Of a stretch of 16,269 nt of DNA, positions 1-5,311 are shown piece by piece. The notes under the pieces were generated by a model. It worked only from the letters and a program-made list of their open reading frames with translations, ran no database searches and had not been told where the DNA came from. The position numbers were made by a program, and so were the translations under genes. Origin of the DNA: DASUGM01 sp036274055 (GTDB taxonomy: Bacteria > Acidobacteriota > Vicinamibacteria > Vicinamibacterales > SCN-69-37); NCBI GenBank assembly GCA_036274055.1, contig DASUGM010000360.1, positions 1-16,269 of the forward strand. Reading direction: 5' to 3'. The stretch's first letter is position 1; every line of letters starts with the position of its first letter.

Positions 1-1
1 C

Positions 2-169
2 AATCCGCAGCTCCAGTACTACACGTGGCGCGCCCTGGCGGCGATTCCGGAACATTGGCCCGCCGTGTCGATCGGCGGCGTGACCCTGCTCTCGGCGGGC
101 GTCCTGGCAATGATCACGGCGCTGCTGATGGCCGGGCAGGCTGGCGATCGCCAGTCACCTTCGCACTGA
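2..169 (+). CDS. C-terminal fragment of an unidentified membrane protein
   Basis: An open frame enters from the left edge of the window and ends at TGA 167-169, giving the last 55 residues of a protein whose start lies outside. The fragment begins NPQLQYYTWRALAAIP and contains one clear hydrophobic segment (about residues 25-45, from SIGGVTLLSAG to ALLMAG), followed by a short polar tail ending DRQSPSH. This is the pattern of the final transmembrane helix of an integral inner-membrane protein, with a soluble tail of about 10 residues. I do not recognise the family from this tail. A 14-bp perfect palindrome lies in its last codons (141-154). The gene converges on the creatininase-family gene, with only 10 bp between the two stop codons, so the neighbour gives no functional hint. 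Confidence 0.6.
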   Translation, partial: NPQLQYYTWRALAAIPEHWPAVSIGGVTLLSAGVLAMITALLMAGQAGDRQSPSH

Positions 170-179
170 GCGCGGCGCG

Positions 180-1256
180 CTACTTTCCGCCGGCGAGCAG
201 ACGCTTCACCTGATTGACGGTGTTGTTGATGCCGATCTCGGCGAGGTCCTTGCCGATCTCCCTGGTCGCAAAGTGCGGATTGCCGCTGAGGCCGTTGTTC
301 GCCCGCGGTGCGGCGTTGGGGTCTGCTCCGCCACCAGCGCGGCCGCCGCCGCGGCCGCCGCCAGCGCCAGCGTTCCCGCCGCCGCCCGCCGCAGCACCAC
401 CGCCGCCGGCCGCGGCCGCCGCGCGCGCTGCCGCGGCGTCCTTGCGATCTTTCCAGGCCTTGAGATCCGCCTCGAGCGATGCGCCTTCGAACTTCGTTCC
501 GTCAAACGGCACGGTCTTGTAGATGGGCCGGATGTACTCGTTGGGCTTGGTTTCCCAGTACATCATCTCGGCGGTTTCCATCATGCCGCCGTGCCCGGCG
601 ATCGGCAGCTTGTGCTCGTACATGTACATGTCGATGTCGTCGTGCGTTTTCTGGTAGAAGTCGCCGACGTAGTGCACGCGGATGCCCTTGGCCGCGAACT
701 TGGCCGACATCTCTTCGGAGACCTGGCGCATCTCGTTCTGTCCGCCGCCGTGATCGCCCATCAGGAAAATGTCTTTGAACCCGATGTACATCAGGCTCTC
801 GACGGCGCCCTGGATGATGCCTTTGAAGGTGACCGCATCGACCTGAATGGCGCCGGGGTTCGGCGCGGTCGGGCCGTCCGCTTCGGCGAACGCTTTCCAG
901 GAGTTGGCGTTGTATCCGCCGGTGGCGGCGACCGCGAACGGAATCGTCGGGGCGACAATCGTCTTGCCGAGCCGCCGTGCCGACTCGACCGCACGTTTCG
1001 TCGCCAGCACGTTGTGCACGCCGATCGTCGCGTGAGGTCCGCGGATTTCCGTCCCGCCGGTCGGCAGGAACACCGACGTCCAGCCGTTCTTGATCTTGTC
1101 CGTGACCTCGGACGAGGTCAGAAGCTCGAGCTCGACGACCTTGTCGACGTTCATTCCCGCGACGCCGTTTCCGGCCGCGATCTGCGCGCGGACCGCAGGA
1201 ACGACACCGCCGATGACCGCCGCAGCCACGACACAGAGCGACAGACGCTTCGTCAT
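180..1256 (-). CDS. Secreted creatininase-family (creatinine amidohydrolase-like) protein
   Basis: A 358-residue protein of the creatininase family, which are metal-dependent amidohydrolases; the substrate here is unknown. Residues 1-24 are a signal peptide (MTKRLSL, hydrophobic core, cleavage near AVRA-Q), so it is exported. Family landmarks are the N-terminal metal motif PTGGTEIRGPH (E70, H75) followed by H81, MGDHGGG (D168, H169) and GHGGMMETAEM (H222, E227). Compared with classical creatininase, the position of the second metal histidine is R72 and that of the bridging aspartate is H81, so the metal site is altered. Residues about 274-311 are a Gly/Ala/Arg low-complexity insert before a final conserved helix. 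The start at 1256 was chosen because GGAGG sits 4 nt upstream and the signal peptide begins there. The upstream in-frame ATG at 1298 would lie on the candidate -10 box. The gene is followed convergently by the membrane-protein fragment. Confidence 0.85.
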   Translation of the reverse strand: MTKRLSLCVVAAAVIGGVVPAVRAQIAAGNGVAGMNVDKVVELELLTSSEVTDKIKNGWTSVFLPTGGTEIRGPHATIGVHNVLATKRAVESARRLGKTIVAPTIPFAVAATGGYNANSWKAFAEADGPTAPNPGAIQVDAVTFKGIIQGAVESLMYIGFKDIFLMGDHGGGQNEMRQVSEEMSAKFAAKGIRVHYVGDFYQKTHDDIDMYMYEHKLPIAGHGGMMETAEMMYWETKPNEYIRPIYKTVPFDGTKFEGASLEADLKAWKDRKDAAAARAAAAAGGGGAAAGGGGNAGAGGGRGGGRAGGGADPNAAPRANNGLSGNPHFATREIGKDLAEIGINNTVNQVKRLLAGGK

Positions 1257-1293
1257 ACATCCTCCACCGGGGGCCGAAGAAACGGGATGCGCA

Positions 1294-1322
1294 AGCATAT
1301 CGGGGGGCGTCGCGCGCGTCTA
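1294..1322 (-). promoter_or_regulatory. Candidate sigma70-type promoter of the creatininase-family gene
   Basis: Read on the minus strand, TAGACG (1317-1322) and TATGCT (1294-1299) are separated by exactly 17 nt. Each matches the -35 and -10 consensus at 4 of 6 positions. Transcription would begin near 1287, leaving a leader of about 30 nt that contains the GGAGGA ribosome binding site at 1260-1265. The promoter lies between the inverted repeat and the gene, so the gene need not depend on transcription through the repeat. Sequence match only. Confidence 0.4.
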
Positions 1323-1339
1323 TGGCGCGACGCCACGTC

Positions 1340-1635
1340 ATTGCCGGATTGCCGTATCGAGGGCATTGCCGGATTGGATTGCCCAATCGACAATCCATTG
1401 CCGCAATCAATGCCGGATTGACGCATTGCCGGATTGACGCCGCCGGCGATTGCCGGATTGCCCGATTGCCCGATTGCCAGATTGCCGGATTGCCGGATTG
1501 CCGCACCATGTGGCGCGCGCCTCAGACCTCAGCCGCGCAATCCGGAAATCCAACAATGCGGCATTGATTGCGGCAATGCATTGTCCAATTGGGCAATCCA
1601 ATCCGGCAATGCCCTCGATTCGGCAATCCGGCAAT
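1340..1635. repeat. Long near-perfect inverted repeat with a repeat-rich loop
   Basis: The left arm is 1340-1414 (75 nt) and the right arm 1560-1635 (76 nt). Aligning the left arm to the reverse complement of the right gives three mismatches and one single-base gap, about 95% identity. The 145-nt interval between them is not random: it contains further copies of ATTGCCGGATTG and a perfect 8-mer array. The 12-mer ATTGCCGGATTG occurs exactly at 1340, 1365, 1425, 1449, 1481 and 1489 on the + strand, and on the - strand at 1599-1610 and 1624-1635. The right arm ends 10 nt past the stop codon of the propeller gene, so a read-through transcript would end in a very large hairpin. No transposase and no obvious flanking target duplication were found. 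It could be a non-autonomous repeat element, a large 3' mRNA structure, or a locally expanded and inverted simple repeat. Confidence 0.85.
1447..1502 (+). repeat. Seven tandem copies of the 8-mer NGATTGCC
   Basis: Seven head-to-tail 8-bp units run without interruption from 1447 to 1502. Each ends in GATTGCC, and only the first base varies, in the order C, G, C, C, A, G, G. The array lies in the loop of the long inverted repeat. Because 8 is not a multiple of 3, it is not a codon repeat, and any open frame across it is an accident of the unit lacking stops. The pattern is that of replication slippage or of a multi-copy protein-binding array. Confidence 0.9.
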
Positions 1636-1645
1636 CGCCGAAGGC

Positions 1646-3721
1646 TTATTTCCCCGCGGCGTTGCGTTTCTGAATCGTCGACGCGGCGGCCTTCATGCGC
1701 GCGGCGTTGTAACCGGTCGCGGCCGCGCCATCCTTGGCCAGCTCGGCGGCCAGGCTGTTGAGCTTCGTCACCGCAGCACCGCGGCTCGACCCGGTCGCGC
1801 TCTCCACATCCTTCATCGCCGCGTTGAGCGCGTCGATCCGTTCCTGCGGCAGCGCCTTGTCGCGCGCGAGCTGATCCAGGTACGCACGCGCGACGGTGAA
1901 ATGCGCCGGCCAGACGTAATGCGGCTGGCACTGCACGTTCAGATCGTTCGACGCGCCACAGCCTTCGCGCGTGGCCAGCTTGGCGGCGTCGATTTCGTTC
2001 TGCGAGAGGAACTCGCTCGGCGTCAACTCGAAGATGTCGAGGCCGCGCGCGATCTCCGACCCGTAGAGGAACCCGTTGTAGTAGTAGACCGACCAGTAGC
2101 CGCCGATGATCAGGGTGTTCGCGTCGATCGGACCGCGGTCGAAGAAGGCGATCTCCTTGATGTTGGCGGAGTTGGTGAAGTCGAACACCGACGCGCCGCC
2201 CTGATAGAACGCCTGGGCCATGATGTCGCGCCCGGGCACGGGCACGAGGCTGCCGTTGTGCGCGACGCAGTTCTCGGTCGCGGTCTGCCATGACGGCATC
2301 TTGAAGTAGCCGCCGAACTTGAGGTGACGGTTGTCGCCCGTGCCGACGATGTCGAACACCGCGTTGCCGCCCCACATCGTCGGATGGATGTTCTGGCACA
2401 TCGGCTGCGTGCCGCCGCCCCATTCGTCGGAGAACAGCAGCTTGGTCGCGTCGTTGTTGAACGTCGCGGAATGCCAGAACGCGAACGCCGCGTCGGCGAC
2501 GTCATCGAGTCGCTTCGGCTTCGTCACGACGCTCGTATCGAGCAGCAGACCGTTGCCGGAGCAGGCGCCGCCGAGCAACTTGGCCCACGGATAGCTGGTC
2601 ACGTCGTGGCACCCGGAGGTCGGATTCGGATTGGGTTCGCCGGTGCCCTGACGACGGCCGCGGATGCTGGCGAGTTCACCGGTGTTGGCGTCCGCGAAGA
2701 TGTAGGCGTGGCTGACCACCGCCGACTGCTCCGGGTTCTTGAGCGGCACCTTGATCACGTCGATGCCGTAGGTCGACGTGTTCGGCGCGTTCGGATCGGC
2801 GACGCAGCCCGCCTTCTCCTCAGCCGAGCGGATGCCCGAGCTGCCCGAGACGTAGATATAGATGTTGTCCTTGTCGTTCGGATCCGTGACGATCGAATGC
2901 GTGTGCGAGCCGCGGCAGGTCTGGACGCCGGCGACCTGGCGCGGCTTGCGCGGATCGCTGATGTCGAAGATCCGCACGCCGTACATCCGGTCGGGATCCG
3001 GCGGAGCAGCGCCGCGTCCGGCGCCCGCGGCCGGTGGTGCCGCGCCGGCAGCGGGCGGCGCCGCCGCGCCGCGTCCGCGCGCGGCGTTCGGCGACGGCTG
3101 TGCACCACAGTCGAGCCGGCCGTAGCCCTCGACCGACATGAACGCGAGGTTGCCCCAAATCGACACGTCGCCCTGTCCGCCGGGACACGCCACGATCGTC
3201 TGCAGCGACGTTGTCGTCGGGTCCTCGATGTTGTAGAAGGTCAACCCGTGAAAGTTGCCTTGCAGCGCCAGTCTGCCGTTCATCCCGAAAGCGAGATCGG
3301 AGTTGGCGTAGTCGAGGCTGCGCGCGTTCGTGGCATTCGGATCGAACATGCCCTCGGGCTGGCGCATCGTCTTGACGAGCTTCATGTTGAACGCGGCCTC
3401 GCCGGCGTCGTACTTGCCGGGCTTGAGGCCTTCGCGCGGATCGGGCATGTGGCACGGCGTGCCGCCACCGCGGCCGCCGCGGCCGCGACCCGCCGCTTGC
3501 GGATCGGGCGGCGCCTGCGCCGCCGCAATCTGCTCGGCCGTGCAGGGCTGCGGAATCGGGATCTGTCCGACCGTTGCGGCTCGTCCTTGTTGGGCCGGTT
3601 GCGGCGCGGCCGCGCCCGGCGGTGCCGGCGGCGGATTCTGCGCGAAGACCGTGGTGACGGCCAGACCAAGAGCAGCGCTGAATGAGATCAGCCGAACCTG
3701 AGTGCGCGCGTTCATGACCAT
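1646..3721 (-). CDS. Secreted LVIVD-like beta-propeller protein, cysteine-rich
   Basis: A 691-residue exported protein. Residues 1-28 form a signal peptide ending VFAQ. Residues 29-93 are a Pro/Ala/Gly linker with an RG-rich patch (78-87). The rest reads as beta-propeller blades of the LVIVD type: phrases such as LTFYNIEDPTTTSLQ, VRIFDISDPRKPRQVAGVQT, SVFDFTNSANIKEIAFFD and GLDIFELTPSEF repeat a 'display value, DISDP, change' pattern. A second low-complexity insert (RG, AAPP and AAG units, coded at about 3000-3095) separates two blades. Twelve cysteines are spread along the mature chain, suggesting disulphides. The ligand and role are unknown. GGGAGG lies 8 nt before the ATG at 3721. The in-frame ATG at 3715 forms an ATGA overlap with the stop of the DUF305 gene, so the two are translationally coupled and the start is uncertain by two codons. 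Family assignment is from pattern recognition and moderate; the gene itself is certain. Confidence 0.8.
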   Translation of the reverse strand: MVMNARTQVRLISFSAALGLAVTTVFAQNPPPAPPGAAAPQPAQQGRAATVGQIPIPQPCTAEQIAAAQAPPDPQAAGRGRGGRGGGTPCHMPDPREGLKPGKYDAGEAAFNMKLVKTMRQPEGMFDPNATNARSLDYANSDLAFGMNGRLALQGNFHGLTFYNIEDPTTTSLQTIVACPGGQGDVSIWGNLAFMSVEGYGRLDCGAQPSPNAARGRGAAAPPAAGAAPPAAGAGRGAAPPDPDRMYGVRIFDISDPRKPRQVAGVQTCRGSHTHSIVTDPNDKDNIYIYVSGSSGIRSAEEKAGCVADPNAPNTSTYGIDVIKVPLKNPEQSAVVSHAYIFADANTGELASIRGRRQGTGEPNPNPTSGCHDVTSYPWAKLLGGACSGNGLLLDTSVVTKPKRLDDVADAAFAFWHSATFNNDATKLLFSDEWGGGTQPMCQNIHPTMWGGNAVFDIVGTGDNRHLKFGGYFKMPSWQTATENCVAHNGSLVPVPGRDIMAQAFYQGGASVFDFTNSANIKEIAFFDRGPIDANTLIIGGYWSVYYYNGFLYGSEIARGLDIFELTPSEFLSQNEIDAAKLATREGCGASNDLNVQCQPHYVWPAHFTVARAYLDQLARDKALPQERIDALNAAMKDVESATGSSRGAAVTKLNSLAAELAKDGAAATGYNAARMKAAASTIQKRNAAGK

Positions 3722-4407
3722 TCCACTGGCCTCCCTAAAAGTCCGTACATGCGAACGATTTCCGCCCGCTGATCGTTGTCGACGTCGTTGAGGAAGCCGC
3801 CGATGTTCGGCTCCTTGCCTCCGCCCGCTTCGCGCAGGTCGGCGACCATTTTCAGCGCACCCTTGTGGTGCTGGATCATTCCGGTGAGAAACAGCTCATC
3901 GAACTTGGCGCCGCGCGCGGCGTCGAGCGCCTTCATCTGCTCCGGCGTGAGCATGCCGGGCATCGGCGCCTCACCGTGGTCCATGACCGTGCCGTCCGGC
4001 ATCAACATCGGCACCGCCTGTTTCCGCGCGGTGAGCCACTCTTTCATCGACTGAATCTCGCCGCTCTGCGAGAGCTGGATCTTCTGGCCCATCGCGATCA
4101 GCTCCGGCGTCTTCGTGTGCGTGCCGATCATCGCCACCATCAGGAGCGCCTGACTGTGATGGTGAATCATGCCCTGCATGAACTTCACGTCGTCGTCGGT
4201 GTAGTTGTTGTCGTGAAATGCGGGGACCTTCGAGACGACCGTCGAGCCCTGGCCGGGGGCGCCCGGCTGAACGATGGCCGGCGCCTGCGCCTGGGCGCTC
4301 GCCGCGGATGCCGGTTGTCCGGCCGCCGGGTCGGATCCACGCTGACAGGCGGACAGCCCGAGGGCCGCGGTCAGCACAAGGGTGGCAATCGAGAATCTGT
4401 TCGTCAT
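3712..4407 (-). CDS. DUF305 domain lipoprotein
   Basis: A 231-residue protein with a lipoprotein signal: MTNRFSIATLVLTAALG followed by the lipobox LSAC, so it should be anchored in a membrane facing the periplasm. After an Ala/Gln/Pro-rich linker come the two DUF305 (ferritin-like helical bundle) signatures, FMQGMIHHHSQALLMVAMI and FLTGMIQHHKGALKMV. Their His and Met residues are the presumed metal ligands. Cyanobacterial CopM is a copper-binding member of this family; copper binding here is inferred. The start at ATG 4407 was preferred because the upstream TTG (4431) would add eight residues in front of the signal peptide; the ribosome binding site is weak (GAGCTGGG). It heads a two-gene operon and overlaps the next gene at its stop codon. 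It is divergent from the TA pair, whose start is 150 bp away. Confidence 0.9.
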   Translation of the reverse strand: MTNRFSIATLVLTAALGLSACQRGSDPAAGQPASAASAQAQAPAIVQPGAPGQGSTVVSKVPAFHDNNYTDDDVKFMQGMIHHHSQALLMVAMIGTHTKTPELIAMGQKIQLSQSGEIQSMKEWLTARKQAVPMLMPDGTVMDHGEAPMPGMLTPEQMKALDAARGAKFDELFLTGMIQHHKGALKMVADLREAGGGKEPNIGGFLNDVDNDQRAEIVRMYGLLGRPVEWS

Positions 4408-4522
4408 CGTGCCCAGCTCACAGGTCGGCAAGACCCGAAGGATACACCGCGGTGCCCGTAAACGAACGAGAACGCCGGCGACGATTGTTCATGGGCTTCG
4501 GCGCGGCCGGCGCCCCGCCCCC

Positions 4523-4557
4523 TTGATTCGCAAAATCTGTCTGACCATACTAGTCAT
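4523..4557 (+). promoter_or_regulatory. Candidate leaderless promoter of the toxin-antitoxin operon
   Basis: TTGATT (4523-4528) and CATACT (4546-4551) are 17 nt apart, each matching consensus at 4 of 6 positions. The expected transcription start, seven bases past the -10 box, is the A of the antitoxin ATG at 4558. No purine-rich ribosome binding site precedes that ATG, which fits a leaderless transcript. TGAC (4542-4545) and GTCA (4553-4556) form a small interrupted inverted repeat over the -10 box, and ACTAGT (4549-4554) is a palindrome. Either could be part of the operator that such antitoxins bind for autoregulation, but the match is weak. Confidence 0.4.
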
Positions 4558-4857
4558 ATGAAGAAGACCGCCAGCGTCGTCGAATTCAAGGCCCGGCTGA
4601 GCGAGTATTTGCGCCTGGTCAAGGGCGGCAATGAACTCCTCGTCACCGAGCGGGGCGTGCCGATTGTGCGGGTCACGCCCCTCGATGAGGCCGAGCGCAA
4701 GTCCACCCGCCGCCTGCGGCTTTCACGGTCCGGTCAGCTCAAAGCCGGACGGGGCCGCGTGCCCAAAGCTCTCCAGACTCCTCCTGCCGGCGAGCCCGTT
4801 GGCGCGGCCGTCCTGGACGCCCTGCTGGCGGAGCGCGGCGACTCGGGATCACGCTGA
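4558..4857 (+). CDS. vapB: Phd/YefM-type antitoxin
   Basis: A 99-residue protein beginning MKKTASVVEFKARLSEYLRL and followed by GGNELLVTERGVPIVRVTPL. This is the N-terminal DNA-binding fold of Phd/YefM-family antitoxins (short helix, then 'V T x R G x P V A x L' strand), which bind their own promoter. The C-terminal half is basic and probably disordered until it wraps the toxin, as is usual for this group. The start ATG lacks a ribosome binding site, and a promoter is positioned for leaderless expression. The stop TGA (4855-4857) overlaps the toxin ATG by one base (TGATG), the tight coupling typical of type II TA pairs. The name vapB is used because the partner is a PIN toxin; the fold itself is Phd/YefM. 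Confidence 0.85.
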   Translation: MKKTASVVEFKARLSEYLRLVKGGNELLVTERGVPIVRVTPLDEAERKSTRRLRLSRSGQLKAGRGRVPKALQTPPAGEPVGAAVLDALLAERGDSGSR

Positions 4858-5276
4858 TGTTCTGGGACAGCTCGGCCCTCGTTCCGCTGCTGCTGCCTGA
4901 AGGACGATCGGCGCCATTGACCACGCTGCTCGCGAGCGACAAGGAACCGACGATCTGGTGGGCGACACCGCTCGAGTGTCAATCGGCGATCCAGCGCTGG
5001 CACCGCGAGTCGCCCCTTCCGCACGGCGTGATTGCGCTCTCGACCGATCGGCTCCGCGCGATCGTCGAGCTGTTCGACACGGTGGCTCCGACCGACGAGG
5101 TCCGTCGTCGCGCCGGACGGCTGGTGGGCGTTCACCCTCTCCGCGCCGCGGATGCGCTGCAGTTGGCGGCGGCGCTCATCTGGTGTGAGGAACAACCGCA
5201 CGGTGAGCGCTTCGTGTGCCTCGACGCGCGACTGTGTGAGGCCGCGCGCGCCGAGGGCTTCGACGTCACGCCCTGA
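4857..5276 (+). CDS. vapC: PIN-domain (VapC-type) ribonuclease toxin
   Basis: A 139-residue PIN-domain protein, the normal size for a VapC toxin, predicted to be a Mg2+-dependent RNA endonuclease. The acidic active-site residues are in place: D4 in MFWDSSALV, E40 in TPLECQSAI, D99 in RAADALQLAA and D123 in FVCLDARL. All four are present, so the toxin looks intact. It starts at the ATG overlapping the antitoxin stop and so depends on translation of the antitoxin. Its cellular RNA target cannot be read from sequence; VapC enzymes often cut tRNA or the sarcin-ricin loop. It converges on the adaptor gene of the metal-efflux operon, with 35 bp between stops. Confidence 0.9.
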   Translation: MFWDSSALVPLLLPEGRSAPLTTLLASDKEPTIWWATPLECQSAIQRWHRESPLPHGVIALSTDRLRAIVELFDTVAPTDEVRRRAGRLVGVHPLRAADALQLAAALIWCEEQPHGERFVCLDARLCEAARAEGFDVTP

Positions 5277-5311
5277 GCGCAGCGCTCCGCTGACGCAACG
5301 GCAAATCGACA

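Noticed and set aside
141..154. Perfect 14-bp palindrome CTGGCGATCGCCAG near the end of the first gene
   Set aside because: It lies inside codons, has no T run, and short GC-rich palindromes are expected in such DNA. It could aid termination between the convergent genes, but nothing else supports that.
1298..1298. ATG at 1298 as the start of the creatininase-family protein
   Set aside because: It would overlap the candidate -10 box, lacks a ribosome binding site, and would put 14 residues in front of a normal signal peptide; ATG 1256 has GGAGG just upstream.
273..1421. Long plus-strand open frame opposite the creatininase-family gene
   Set aside because: High-GC antisense shadow: no family features, Arg/Val/Asp-rich composition, and it runs into the repeat region. 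The minus-strand frame has a signal peptide, ribosome binding site and conserved motifs.
1322..1567. Open frames on both strands across the ATTGCCGGATTG repeats, giving repetitive peptides (CRIAGLPDCR-like, or QSGNPAIRQSGN-like)
   Set aside because: The underlying unit is 8 bp, not a multiple of 3, and the frames stay open only because the unit lacks stops. They have no ribosome binding site and no domain.
1340..1635. CRISPR array or integron attC cluster
   Set aside because: The repeats have no constant-length unique spacers, are 8-12 bp words in both orientations, and no cas or integrase gene is present.
2324..3685. 453-codon plus-strand open frame opposite the propeller gene
   Set aside because: Composition is typical of a GC-rich complementary frame (Arg, Val, Ala, Asp) with no recognisable domain; the minus strand carries the repeated propeller pattern.
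5275..5287. GAGCGC-A-GCGCTC hairpin between the toxin and adaptor stops as a terminator
   Set aside because: The stem is short, the loop is too small unless the inner pair opens, and no T run follows on either strand. The position between convergent genes is suggestive only.
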